From positions 1 to 41,865 of the forward strand of contig CAMJZF010000007.1 in NCBI GenBank assembly GCA_946410125.1: 41,865 nt of DNA, given 5' to 3'. This DNA is from an uncultured Prevotellaceae bacterium. Lineage in GTDB: Bacteria; Bacteroidota; Bacteroidia; Bacteroidales; Muribaculaceae. Under the pieces are notes generated by a model. It was not told the origin of the DNA. It ran no database searches and worked only from the letters and a program-made list of their open reading frames with translations. Positions 25,719-34,083 of the stretch are shown here, in pieces. Each line of letters opens with the position of its first letter. Position 1 is the stretch's first letter. Made by a program: the position numbers and the translations under genes.

Positions 25719-26378
25719 TTAAAAAGGGATATTGTTTTTTTTGAGCAAGGACTCAAGGTAGGCAATGCGCTTATTGAGCACAGGAATCTTTTCCCTTAAG
25801 CTGATTAGCTCTTGGTCTTGGCTTTTGCGGTAGCCAGTGCGTGCAGCATGCATTCTCTCTTTTATGCCACCATTCTCGATGAAATCACTTTCTAAAGACT
25901 TTAGGTGCTTGTTAAGCATTGCGTCGGTCATATAACAAAGTGTTAATGCCGTGTTGCACATCTCTTCAGCATTCCACTTTGTGAAGAATGGCTGATATTC
26001 CTCAAGGCGATTGTGAGTTCGGCAAAATTCAGTTAAGCTTTTAAAGCGAGGATGAGAAGCATTCCAAACCTCCAGACCACGGCTTAAGAGAAAATCTTTA
26101 TAGTCTTCTCTGAGCTCTTGTAGTGAACTTCGTGCAACATTTATTAGCTTCATGTGCATCTCGGTCGATGTTTCGCCGTCTTCGGTGCCCTCAATGATGT
26201 TTTGCTTGCCGCTTCGCGCTGCTTGAATCATCTGATCTACAGTGCGGTCGCCATGCTTGGGAAGAAACCTCTCACAAAAAACGTATGTCATCTGATAGAT
26301 GACTTCCGATTTTTGATAAAAGAAAGCGTCGCGCCATGGTCTCTGCCGTTTGAGAACTTGGAATTTCTTCTCAATCAT
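25719..26378 (-). CDS. Four-helix-bundle protein with C-terminal suffix domain
   Basis: I choose the ATG at 26378 (219 residues, MIEKKFQVLKRQRPWRDAFF). The extension to 26429 is again only repeat-coded (IVTIATIG). Residues 10-110 follow the S23/IVP four-helix-bundle pattern (FFYQKSEVIYQMTYVFCERFL; MIQAARSGKQNIIEG; INVARSSLQELREDYKDFL). The C-terminal 110 or so residues look like the suffix domain found in Bacteroidales members, ending in a leucine-zipper-like coiled coil. The family includes proteins from 23S rRNA intervening sequences and retroelement accessory proteins; its role is unclear. It sits inside a thiamine uptake operon and is flanked on both sides by 9-bp arrays. Confidence 0.8.
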   Translation of the reverse strand: MIEKKFQVLKRQRPWRDAFFYQKSEVIYQMTYVFCERFLPKHGDRTVDQMIQAARSGKQNIIEGTEDGETSTEMHMKLINVARSSLQELREDYKDFLLSRGLEVWNASHPRFKSLTEFCRTHNRLEEYQPFFTKWNAEEMCNTALTLCYMTDAMLNKHLKSLESDFIENGGIKERMHAARTGYRKSQDQELISLREKIPVLNKRIAYLESLLKKNNIPF

Positions 26379-26396
26379 TATTTTATTATTTTTAAT

Positions 26397-26432
26397 AGTG
26401 CCTATAGTTGCTATAGTGACTATAGGCACTAT
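26397..26432 (-). repeat. 9-bp tandem array (AGTNNCTAT) between the four-helix gene and the TonB receptor
   Basis: AGTGCCTAT, AGTTGCTAT, AGTGACTAT and AGGCACTAT follow without gaps. The outer units also form an inverted repeat (AGTGCCTATAG with CTATAGGCACT). The spacer between the two genes is mostly array. Confidence 0.8.
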
Positions 26433-26438
26433 ATTAAT

Positions 26439-28688
26439 TTAGAAGCTGAATGTGAGGTGAGCCAGCACGTTGGTTCCTGCCATTGGGTAGAAGCGAGGGT
26501 CGCTGGCAAGGGTTGGTGTGTTGCTCTTGTCGCCGCCGGCATAGACTGCTGCCGTCTGAGAGTAGCCGTTGGTCTCATACTTCTTGTTAAACAAGTTATA
26601 TATAGTGACTCCGGCTGTGACACGCTTCACGTGAGGGAGCTTGAAAGAATAGGCAAGTTCCAAATTGCTGATGAAATAAGGGTCGAGCGAGTCTTCCTTG
26701 CTCTCGAAGTTGTCGAGATACTGGCGGCTCACATATTGCGACTGAAACTGCGCCTCAAAGCCCTTGAAGTTGAATTGAAGCACGCTGTTGATTATAGCAC
26801 TTGGCGAGAAAGCAATAGTGGTGTTGCCCTTCTCGATGGCAGTCTGGGTCCACATGTCATTCCAGTGGTCATCGTAGTCGCTCACATAGCCCACATAGTT
26901 CTTGATGATGTTGCGACTAAGGGTTGCGTTCACATCCCAGCGCAGCCAATTGGTAAACTTTGCACCAGCCATAATCTCGATGCCACAGCGGTAGCTGTCG
27001 GGAACGTTCTCGGCCATCAACTCGCCAATCTCGTTGAGCTTGCCGTTGAGCACGAGCTGATCTTTGTATTTCATGTAATAAAGGTTGATGCCCGCCGAGA
27101 AACGACGGATCTTGAATTCATAACCTGCCTCCCAGTCGAGGAGTTTCTCGGCCTTAGGATGCACGGTAAGAGGACCATCATTGTAGTTGTTGCGGGTAGG
27201 CTCCTTTTGAGCAACGGCAAACGAAGCATAAATGCGGTTTTTGGTGTCAATCTGCCAGTTAAGCCCAACCTTTGGATTGAAGAAATTGAAAGTCTCGTCC
27301 ACGTCGAGAGTTTGCATGTGCTCAGGATTTGCTGTCCAGTCCCATTTGTCGTTAACACCCTTAATCGTGTAGTTGATGTGGCGATATTGAAGGTCGAGAT
27401 AAGCACTTAATCCTCGCCAAATCAGGTAGTTGTTCTTCCAGTAAATGTTAAATTCGGTCTTCTTTCCCTTGTTGCGATAGTATTCATGGTCGGGAGCAAG
27501 TGAGCCAAGGTAGTTCTCAACCCAAATCACTTGACCGTGATGGTTATTGCTGTACTTGTTAAAGCCGCCACCCAGCACGCTTGCCAAGCGGTTTCCTGTG
27601 TAGTGCACCGAGAACACTCCACCACCAAAGCCACTGTCGAGAATCTTCTTGCGCACAAGGTTCGACTTCTTGATTTTCATTCCATCAACCATAAAAGGCT
27701 CCAGACTGTACTCGGTGAGTGTGCGGGAATTCTTATACTCCTGATAGTAGCCATAGCCGTCGGTGTAGTGGAGAGCAGCCCTGAGCTTCCACTGATTGTT
27801 GAACGAGTGGTCGAAAACAAGCTGATAGTTGAACTGCTTGTAGATATCCTTCTGGTCGTCATAAAAGCCAGTTACCTCATCATCGTGCTTAATCTCTCCG
27901 TTGGGATTATACTTGCGATTGTTAACGAGGTCGTCGCGACTTATTCCGTCCCAAGCGTGATAGGTGTCTTCCTTGCCGCCAAAGGTGATGAACTTGAGCG
28001 AAGTGCGGTCGGCATAATAACCCACCTGGGCAAAATAAGAGAACAACGCCGACGAAGCTCGGTCGCGATAACCGTCGCTGGAAATGTGCGACAGACGGGC
28101 ATCTATCATCCAATGGTCGCCCAATCGGCCAGTCCCCAACTTGATGGTTTCTTTGTTGGTATTAAACGAACCATAGGAACCCGACACCTCGGCATAAGGG
28201 ACGAGTGATGGAGCTTGCGAACGCATATTTACACTCGCGCCAAAAGCTCCCGAGCCATTGGTCGAAGTGCCCACACCACGTTGCACCTGAACGTCGCGCA
28301 GCGATGAGGCGATGTCGGGAGTGTTAACCCAGAACACACTATGGCTCTCGCTGTCGTTGACGGGGATGTCGTTCATCGTAACATTGATGCGAGTGGCATC
28401 GGTGCCACGCACACGCATCGAGGTATATCCCACACCGGCACCAGCATCACTCGTGGTGAGCACACCAGGAGTGAGCGATAGCAGATAAGGCAAGTCAATG
28501 CCATGATTAAGCGTCGCTATTTGTTCTTTACTAACGTTGGTAAATGCAACTGGAGTGTTGCTTGAAGCACGTGTAGCCAGCACCTCCACTTCCTGGAGCT
28601 GCAAAGTGTCGCCTGCCTCCCTGAGTTGAGCAGAGGCAAACATGCTGCCGCAGGCAATGACGGCAGCAAGAAGCATAGTCTTCTTCAT
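26439..28688 (-). CDS. TonB-dependent outer membrane receptor for thiamine
   Basis: The protein has 749 residues. It has a signal peptide (1-20, cleaved near ASA-Q), then a plug domain (NTPVAFTNVSKEQIATLNHG; VRGTDATRINVTMNDIPVND; SGAFGASVNMRSQAP) and a 22-strand barrel whose last residues LAHLTFSF end in Phe, as in BAM substrates. It takes substrate across the outer membrane using TonB energy. The TPP riboswitch in its leader and the downstream pnuT point to thiamine or a thiamine phosphate, matching the OMR1-type receptors of Bacteroides. The assignment rests on context more than on sequence. Confidence 0.9.
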   Translation of the reverse strand: MKKTMLLAAVIACGSMFASAQLREAGDTLQLQEVEVLATRASSNTPVAFTNVSKEQIATLNHGIDLPYLLSLTPGVLTTSDAGAGVGYTSMRVRGTDATRINVTMNDIPVNDSESHSVFWVNTPDIASSLRDVQVQRGVGTSTNGSGAFGASVNMRSQAPSLVPYAEVSGSYGSFNTNKETIKLGTGRLGDHWMIDARLSHISSDGYRDRASSALFSYFAQVGYYADRTSLKFITFGGKEDTYHAWDGISRDDLVNNRKYNPNGEIKHDDEVTGFYDDQKDIYKQFNYQLVFDHSFNNQWKLRAALHYTDGYGYYQEYKNSRTLTEYSLEPFMVDGMKIKKSNLVRKKILDSGFGGGVFSVHYTGNRLASVLGGGFNKYSNNHHGQVIWVENYLGSLAPDHEYYRNKGKKTEFNIYWKNNYLIWRGLSAYLDLQYRHINYTIKGVNDKWDWTANPEHMQTLDVDETFNFFNPKVGLNWQIDTKNRIYASFAVAQKEPTRNNYNDGPLTVHPKAEKLLDWEAGYEFKIRRFSAGINLYYMKYKDQLVLNGKLNEIGELMAENVPDSYRCGIEIMAGAKFTNWLRWDVNATLSRNIIKNYVGYVSDYDDHWNDMWTQTAIEKGNTTIAFSPSAIINSVLQFNFKGFEAQFQSQYVSRQYLDNFESKEDSLDPYFISNLELAYSFKLPHVKRVTAGVTIYNLFNKKYETNGYSQTAAVYAGGDKSNTPTLASDPRFYPMAGTNVLAHLTFSF

Positions 28689-28721
28689 TGTGTTTCTAAA
28701 AAAATGTATTAATAAGTTTTG

Positions 28722-28850
28722 TTCTCTACGCCGGAATTACCCGGTTCAGATTCCATGGGTATGTTCTCAGCCACACCAGCCACTGGCAACCGTCACTCAC
28801 GAAAGCAACTGAATCACAAGAGCCTAAGCGGTGTAGCACCCCCAAACTCA
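28722..28850 (-). promoter_or_regulatory. TPP (thiamine pyrophosphate) riboswitch, THI box
   Basis: On the minus strand the leader contains GGGGGTGC, then GGCTGAGAACATACCCATGG, GAATCTGAACCGGGTAATTC and CCGGCGTAGAGAAC, the conserved helices P2 to P5 of the TPP aptamer. A P3 extension (ACACC with GGTGT) carries a long variable stem. Binding of TPP would lower expression of the receptor, four-helix and pnuT genes. It lies between the promoter and the receptor ATG, and explains the 307-bp gap. Confidence 0.93.
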
Positions 28851-28864
28851 TTAGAATCATGGTG

Positions 28865-28872
28865 CAAAGTTA
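28865..28872 (-). promoter_or_regulatory. TAACTTTG -7 box for the thiamine uptake operon
   Basis: It is 14 nt upstream of the riboswitch on the minus strand. Confidence 0.65.
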
Positions 28873-28995
28873 GTAAATAGTTTTTAGTTTTCACCCACTT
28901 TGTGTAAGTTTTTAGATATTATAGGTAAGTGGCAACACATAAAAAAGGGCGATGCAGCGCACCACCCTGATTATATTCTCAAAATGTCAAACTTG

Positions 28996-30180
28996 TTACT
29001 CGACATATAAAACAAGCCCTTTCAGGTATTCTCCTTCGGGATGATAAATATTGATGGGATGATCGGCAGGCTGAGTGAGCTGATGAAGGATGCGAACCTT
29101 GCGACGGCTCTGGGCGGCAGCCGAGAACACAGCCACACGGAACTGCTCCTTGCTCACTGCCTGCGAGCACGAGAAGGTGAACAGCACTCCCCCACTCTGA
29201 ATCTTGGAGAATGCCTTGGCGTTGAGCCGGCGATAGCCCACGAGTGCATTCTTGAGAGCACTCTTGTGCTTGGCAAAAGCAGGCGGGTCGAGAATAATAA
29301 GGTCGTAGACATCGTGCTCCATGCGGTCGAGGTAGTCAAACGCATCCTCGGCAAAAGCCTTGTGACGCTCATCACCGGGATAGTTCAATTCCACGTTGCG
29401 CTCGGTGAGCATCACTGCCTTTCCCGAGCTGTCAACCGAGTGAACGAGCTTAGCACCGCCACGCATGGCATAGAAAGAAAATCCACCAGTATAACAGAAC
29501 ATATTTAGAACTCGACGATCCTTGCAATAACGCTCTAAAAGTGCACGATTCTCACGCTGGTCGACGAAGAATCCTGTCTTTTGTCCCCTCAACCAGTCGA
29601 CATGAAACTTGAGACCGTTTTCAATAGCCACGTCGGTATCGAAAGAGCCAATTAGATATTGGTTTTCAGGGTCAAGATGAGCCTTATAGGGCAAGGTTGT
29701 CTCACTCTTGTAATACACATTCTTGATAACGCCATCAGGAAGGTCAACAAGAGCTTGAGCTATGATTTTGCGAGCGAAGTGCATACCCGGCGAATGAGCC
29801 TGCACCACAGCCGTGTTGCCATAGACATCGACAACAAGCCCAGGCAGAAAATCACCCTCGCCATGCACGAGACGAAACGAATTGTTATCATCACGCAAGA
29901 GATTGAGAGCGCGGCGCACCCGCCATGCCTGCTGAAGGCGCTCGCTGTAGAAAGAGGCGTCAATGGCAGTATCGCCCCAAGCAAGAATGCGCACCATGAT
30001 GCTCCCCACCTGGAAATGACCGTTACCAATGTGAGAGCCATCGCTACCGAAGACCGACACCAGGTCGCCTTCCTCAATCTCAGGGTCGGCATGAGCAATA
30101 GCTCCCGAGAACACCCAGGGGTGGAACCGCTTGAGCGACTCTTCTTTGCCACGACGCAGGGTTATTTTTTTGTAGATCAT
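28996..30180 (-). CDS. rlmI: Class I SAM-dependent 23S rRNA (cytosine-C5) methyltransferase RlmI-like
   Basis: The protein has 394 residues, the usual length. Residues 1-75 form a PUA RNA-binding domain (LRRGKEESLKRFHPWVFSGAI; EEGDLVSVFGSDGSHIGNGHF). The middle is the linker characteristic of RlmI, and the C-terminal half is the Rossmann methyltransferase fold: VLNMFCYTGGFSFYAMRGGA (SAM motif I), DLIILDPPAFAKHKSAL, and TFSCSQAVSKEQF with the catalytic cysteine. It is third in the dxr-rseP-rlmI unit. RlmI of E. coli modifies C1962; the same target is assumed. Confidence 0.88.
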   Translation of the reverse strand: MIYKKITLRRGKEESLKRFHPWVFSGAIAHADPEIEEGDLVSVFGSDGSHIGNGHFQVGSIMVRILAWGDTAIDASFYSERLQQAWRVRRALNLLRDDNNSFRLVHGEGDFLPGLVVDVYGNTAVVQAHSPGMHFARKIIAQALVDLPDGVIKNVYYKSETTLPYKAHLDPENQYLIGSFDTDVAIENGLKFHVDWLRGQKTGFFVDQRENRALLERYCKDRRVLNMFCYTGGFSFYAMRGGAKLVHSVDSSGKAVMLTERNVELNYPGDERHKAFAEDAFDYLDRMEHDVYDLIILDPPAFAKHKSALKNALVGYRRLNAKAFSKIQSGGVLFTFSCSQAVSKEQFRVAVFSAAAQSRRKVRILHQLTQPADHPINIYHPEGEYLKGLVLYVE

Positions 30181-30198
30181 AGTTCTTAGTTTAGAGTT
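30181..30198 (-). repeat. Heptad array (AACTNNN) before the rlmI start codon
   Basis: On the minus strand AACT occurs at 30195-30198, 30188-30191 and 30181-30184, exactly 7 bp apart, and the last unit runs into the start codon (AACTATG). Confidence 0.7.
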
Positions 30199-30239
30199 GC
30201 GAATTTATTGGGGGGAATCGCAAATAAAAAAGGGATAAA

Positions 30240-31619
30240 CTAATTAAGGAATGGCTTGATAATCCAGCGATAAATATCGTTACCGTTAGCCCACAGAAGA
30301 ACGGCAATAAGCAGTGTCATGCCCACCATCTGAGCTCTTTCAAGGAACTTATCGCCAGGCTTGCGGCGGAAAATAATCTCATAGAGCAAGAACATGACAT
30401 GACCACCGTCAAGGGCAGGAATTGGCAAGATGTTCATGAAAGCCAAGATAATCGAAAGGAACGCAGTAATGTTCCAGAAACTGTACCAGTTCCAAGTGTC
30501 GGGGAAGATGCTGCCAATGGCACCAAATCCGCCAAGGCTCTGAGCCCCTTCCTTAGTGAACACATACTTAAATTGCTCCACATAATTCACCATCAGAGTC
30601 CATCCCATTTCCAAGCCCCGGGGTATCGACTCAAACAAGCCATATTCCTTTGATTCCACCTTATAGATTTGGTTAATGGGTCTGAGCCCAATACCAATCT
30701 TACCTGCACTGCTCACAGCAACATTGGCGGTATCAATTTTTCCGTCGCGCTCATAAGCCATAGGCACGGTCTTGCCTTTATGAGCCATAAGTTGAGCGGT
30801 GAATGACTTATAATCAGGAGCCTCAACAGCACCAACCGAAAGGATGCGGTCCCCCTTCTTTAGTCCGGCTTTCTCGGCACCGTCGGCTGGCATGGTCGAC
30901 TCAACAACCACTGGCATGCGATAGTCCATGAAAGTTTCGCCACCATCTTTGGCTTCTTTTTCAACATCAAAGATAAACTTATCGGGGATGCTGATGGTAA
31001 CTGTGTCCTTGCCATTACGCAACACTTTTACCTGCTTGGCAGTAATCATTGCCTGACTCTCATCGCCATTAAGATATTTAAGTTCCTTATTGTCGGCCAT
31101 GAGAGGAATATCACCATCCTGGAAACCAATCTTCTCGGCGGCAGGACTGAATTCCATACCCAACTCGGCATTCTTATAGGGCAAGTACTGCTCACCCCAA
31201 TAGTAGACCATACCGGCATAAATAAGGATAGCAAGAAGGAAGTTATTGAGAACACCGCCTATCATAATGAGAAGGCGCTGCCATGCAGGCTTGGTGCGGA
31301 ACTCCCAGGGTTGCTCGGGCTGCTTCATCTGTTCTATGTCCATCGACTCATCAATCATTCCCGAAATCTTGCAGTAGCCACCCAGCGGCATCCAGCCAAC
31401 ACCATATTCAGTGTCACTGTTCTTGGGTTTAAACTTGAGCAAGCTACCATCCCAGTTGATGCCCAATTTCTTTAGACCTATATCAAAAAACAGGTAAAAT
31501 TTCTCTACTCTAACTCCAAAAATTCTTGCCCACATAAAATGTCCCAACTCGTGAATGAACACCAGCAGACCTAAAGAGGCTATTAATTGAAGTGCTTTTA
31601 ACCAAAATGTTGCAGTCAT
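30240..31619 (-). CDS. rseP: RIP metalloprotease RseP (site-2 protease)
   Basis: The protein has 459 residues. The zinc motif HELGH is at 23-27 in the first membrane helix (LGLLVFIHELGHFMWARIFGV). The second motif near residue 405, NILPIPALDGGHV, supplies the third zinc ligand, and one or two PDZ-like domains lie between (EFSPAAEKIGFQDGD; VESTMPADGAEKAGLKKGDRI). It cleaves membrane-embedded anti-sigma factors and signal-peptide remnants within the inner membrane. It is translated 15 nt after dxr on the same strand, the classical order. Confidence 0.92.
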   Translation of the reverse strand: MTATFWLKALQLIASLGLLVFIHELGHFMWARIFGVRVEKFYLFFDIGLKKLGINWDGSLLKFKPKNSDTEYGVGWMPLGGYCKISGMIDESMDIEQMKQPEQPWEFRTKPAWQRLLIMIGGVLNNFLLAILIYAGMVYYWGEQYLPYKNAELGMEFSPAAEKIGFQDGDIPLMADNKELKYLNGDESQAMITAKQVKVLRNGKDTVTISIPDKFIFDVEKEAKDGGETFMDYRMPVVVESTMPADGAEKAGLKKGDRILSVGAVEAPDYKSFTAQLMAHKGKTVPMAYERDGKIDTANVAVSSAGKIGIGLRPINQIYKVESKEYGLFESIPRGLEMGWTLMVNYVEQFKYVFTKEGAQSLGGFGAIGSIFPDTWNWYSFWNITAFLSIILAFMNILPIPALDGGHVMFLLYEIIFRRKPGDKFLERAQMVGMTLLIAVLLWANGNDIYRWIIKPFLN

Positions 31620-31622
31620 TAT

Positions 31623-31654
31623 AGTTGTCAGTTATCAGTTATCAGTTATCAGTT
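31623..31654 (-). repeat. Five-unit heptad array (AACTGAT) spanning the dxr stop and the rseP start
   Basis: On the minus strand AACT occurs at 31654, 31647, 31640, 31633 and 31626 (5' ends), all 7 bp apart. The third unit supplies the dxr stop codon (TGA within AACTGA), and the last lies a few bases before the rseP ATG. Confidence 0.8.
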
Positions 31655-32810
31655 TTTGGGCATAACGGCGAGCCTCGGCATTGGTGGTGACGTAATCGTC
31701 ATAGCTGGGACTGGCTATAAATGGTGCCCAAGCCATCGTTTGCTCAATAATGCTGTATATATCATTAAAACCAATCTTGTCTTGCAAGAACGCTGCTACA
31801 GCAATCTCGTTGGCGGCATTCATGACACAAGCCACATTACCACCACGCCGTGCTGCCTCATAGGCTGTGCTAAGCAACGGGAACTTTTCAAAATCGGGTT
31901 TCTCAAAGGTGAGGTTGGCATAGTCGGCTATTGTCATGCGCGGCTCATTGGTAGCCAAGCGTCCCGGCAATCCCAGCGCATAGCGTATGGGCAGGTGCAT
32001 GTCGGGCAAGCCCAATTGCGCCTTTACCGAGCCATCGACAAATTCCACCATCGAATGAACAATAGACTGAGGGTGCACCACAATCTCGATGTTTTCCTGC
32101 GAAATGCCATAAAGCCACTTTGCCTCAATCATTTCAAAGCCTTTGTTCATCATTGTGGCACTGTCAATAGTAATTTTAGCACCCATTGCCCAGTTGGGAT
32201 GTCGCAGAGCGTCATTCTTTGTGACAAAAGCAAGCTGCTGGCGAGGGAAAGTGCGGAAAGGCCCCCCCGATGCAGTGAGGATGAGTTTCGACACGTTGCT
32301 AATCTCCTCACCAACGAGACACTGGTAGAAAGCTCCGTGCTCACTGTCGACGGGATACATTACCGATTCAGAGTCCTTGAGCAAGTCATTGATAAGCTCT
32401 CCCGCCACAACAAGAGTTTCTTTATTGGCAAGAGCAATCTTCTTGCCAGCTTTGATGGCGGCTATTGTCGACGCCAGACCGCTATACCCCACCATGGCAG
32501 TGACTACAGTATCAACTTCGGGCAGCGCAACCAGGTCCGAAACCACGCTGTCGCCAGTGTGCACGGCTATGCCTGTGCCATCAAGGGCATGAGCCACCAC
32601 CTCGTAGAGGTCTCGGCTTGCAATCACCACATTGCGAGGCTTAAAACGCATTGCCTGCTCTATGAGCAATTCAGTGCTGCGGTTAGCTACCAGCAAGTCC
32701 ACCTCAAAAAGATGAGGGTACTCGGCAACAATGTCAAGCGTCTGTCTCCCTATCGATCCAGTACTTCCTAAAACAGCTATTTTTCTCTTTTGTTCCACCG
32801 GGAAAAGCAT
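31635..32810 (-). CDS. dxr: 1-deoxy-D-xylulose-5-phosphate reductoisomerase
   Basis: The protein has 391 residues. It converts DXP to methylerythritol phosphate with NADPH and a divalent metal, the second step of the MEP isoprenoid route. Visible motifs are IAVLGSTGSIGRQTLDIV (NADPH fold), ANKETLVVAGEL, PVDSEHGAFYQCL (metal site), TASGGPFRTFP, HPNWAMGAKITIDSATMMNKGFE, and VHPQSIVHSMVEFVDGSVKAQLG. The last residues LITDN come from the repeat array in the dxr-rseP spacer. It is the first gene of the dxr-rseP-rlmI unit. Confidence 0.95.
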   Translation of the reverse strand: MLFPVEQKRKIAVLGSTGSIGRQTLDIVAEYPHLFEVDLLVANRSTELLIEQAMRFKPRNVVIASRDLYEVVAHALDGTGIAVHTGDSVVSDLVALPEVDTVVTAMVGYSGLASTIAAIKAGKKIALANKETLVVAGELINDLLKDSESVMYPVDSEHGAFYQCLVGEEISNVSKLILTASGGPFRTFPRQQLAFVTKNDALRHPNWAMGAKITIDSATMMNKGFEMIEAKWLYGISQENIEIVVHPQSIVHSMVEFVDGSVKAQLGLPDMHLPIRYALGLPGRLATNEPRMTIADYANLTFEKPDFEKFPLLSTAYEAARRGGNVACVMNAANEIAVAAFLQDKIGFNDIYSIIEQTMAWAPFIASPSYDDYVTTNAEARRYAQKLITDN

Positions 32811-32820
32811 TAAAAACCTA

Positions 32821-32828
32821 CAAAATTA
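32821..32828 (-). promoter_or_regulatory. TAATTTTG -7 box for dxr-rseP-rlmI
   Basis: It lies 10 nt before the dxr ATG on the minus strand, so the leader would be very short. No -33 TTG is evident. Confidence 0.45.
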
Positions 32829-32893
32829 AGCATTTTATCTTGTTGGATAAAATGTATAGAGATTTTTAACGATTTCAAACAGTTTTTTGGGGA

Positions 32894-32964
32894 AACCCAA
32901 ATCGGTCATTAGGCGACAGCAGGTCATGATTTTAGGTCTATTTATGCTAATGACCGATACGGGT
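32894..32964 (-). mobile_element. MITE-like element, copy C (71 bp)
   Basis: The left end AACCCAAATCGGTCATTAGG and right end TAATGACCGATACGGGT pair over 17 bp with two mismatches. The interior matches the right end of the 253-bp copy in reverse complement, like copy B. It lies between the dxr promoter and the terminator of the SUMF1-like gene, so it separates two transcription units. Confidence 0.78.
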
Positions 32965-33010
32965 AAAAAAATCCCGACATCGTCGTGGCTGGTGACCAGA
33001 CAATGTCGGG
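32965..33010 (-). terminator. Hairpin terminator of the SUMF1-like gene
   Basis: Stem CCCGACAT (32973-32980) with ATGTCGGG (33003-33010) is followed, on the minus strand, by a T-run (plus-strand A-run 32965-32971). Confidence 0.75.
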
Positions 33011-33038
33011 GGACTGAAATGAGTCTAAATGATATTTT

Positions 33039-33983
33039 TTACATCGCCAGACGCAAACCTATGTCATCGTCGCCAAAGAGAGGTGAAGCCTTGAAACGCT
33101 TAGAAACACGGCAATTCTTAGCCGGGACATACCAGCTACCACCACGCATCACTTTCTCGGTGCCCGATTCAGGACCTGTGGGGTTGGTCTGAGCATCACC
33201 ACTGTAAGGGCCATACCAGTCGCTGCACCATTCCCACACGTTACCGCTCATGTCGTAAATGCCCAAATCATTTGGAACAGTGGTTGCCACAATATGCGTT
33301 TCGGCTCCTGAATTTCCATTATACCAAGCCACCGCCGAAATATTATTGCTGCCTGAATACAGGTAATTATTGCCAAGCGTGCCACCACGAGCGGCAAACT
33401 CCCACTCGGCCTCGGTAGGAAGGCGGAAATTCTTACCAGTCATCTGGTTGAGTTTAGCGATAAATAAATCACACTGCTCCCAAGTCATATACTCAGCAGG
33501 ATATTGCAAATTTCCTTCGTGGCCGCTGTAGTTGTATCCCATCACAGCTTGCCATAGTGCCTGGGTAACCTCGGTTTGACCAATTGCAAAAGAGCTAACT
33601 GTCACTTGGTGAGCAGGCATTTCGTCACTAAGATGCTCAGTGTCATCAGCACTGCCACCCATGGTAAACGTACCACCCTCCACGTTAACCATCACGAATT
33701 TAACCCCATTAACAGTAAATTCAGTAGTGTTAGCCGGGAATCCGTTTAGAATCACGTCATACACAGCAGTCACGTCGGCCGAGGTAACGTATCCGTCACG
33801 GTTCACGTCATAGGCACTCATTTCAAAGTCCATAGCGCCTATTAAAAGATGATCATAAATTGCTGTAATGTCGGCCGATGTTACATATCCGTCACCGTTC
33901 ACATCCCATTGATTAGCCGACAATGGCTGAGCGAGCAGAAAAAGCGCACCCATTGAGAGTAAAAATTTCTTCATTGTGTTCAT
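33039..33983 (-). CDS. Secreted SUMF1/FGE-like protein with dockerin-like repeats, catalytic cysteine pair incomplete
   Basis: The protein has 314 residues. A signal peptide (1-23) precedes two dockerin-type calcium repeats (DVNGDGYVTSADITAIYDHL, starting at 27, and DVNRDGYVTSADVTAVYDVI, starting at 59). Residues 95-314 form a formylglycine-generating-enzyme-like domain (GGTFTMGGS; TEVTQALWQAVMG; FRLPTEAEWEFAARGG; YDMSGNVWEWCSDWY; MRGGSWYVPAKNCRVSKR). In true FGEs two cysteines sit in the RGGSFLC-x4-C segment; here only the second remains (the first is Val). It is therefore probably a structural or binding protein rather than a sulfatase-maturing enzyme. No sulfatase gene is nearby. Confidence 0.82.
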   Translation of the reverse strand: MNTMKKFLLSMGALFLLAQPLSANQWDVNGDGYVTSADITAIYDHLLIGAMDFEMSAYDVNRDGYVTSADVTAVYDVILNGFPANTTEFTVNGVKFVMVNVEGGTFTMGGSADDTEHLSDEMPAHQVTVSSFAIGQTEVTQALWQAVMGYNYSGHEGNLQYPAEYMTWEQCDLFIAKLNQMTGKNFRLPTEAEWEFAARGGTLGNNYLYSGSNNISAVAWYNGNSGAETHIVATTVPNDLGIYDMSGNVWEWCSDWYGPYSGDAQTNPTGPESGTEKVMRGGSWYVPAKNCRVSKRFKASPLFGDDDIGLRLAM

Positions 33984-34083
33984 AGTAAAAATATTTATAC
34001 TTTAATAATTTGTAATATTTCTTGAATTGTTTTCTAATTACGTTTTAAGATTCACAAAACACACGTGAAAACACAAAACCATT

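Noticed and set aside
26154-27410. 418-residue plus-strand frame
   Set aside because: It is antisense to the TonB receptor and four-helix genes, which have full family signatures; it has no promoter or domain of its own.
31656-32771. 371-residue plus-strand frame
   Set aside because: It mirrors dxr on the opposite strand and has a composition typical of antisense frames (many His, Cys).
33039-33983. Sulfatase-activating formylglycine-generating enzyme
   Set aside because: One of the two active-site cysteines is missing, the protein is secreted and no sulfatase gene is nearby.
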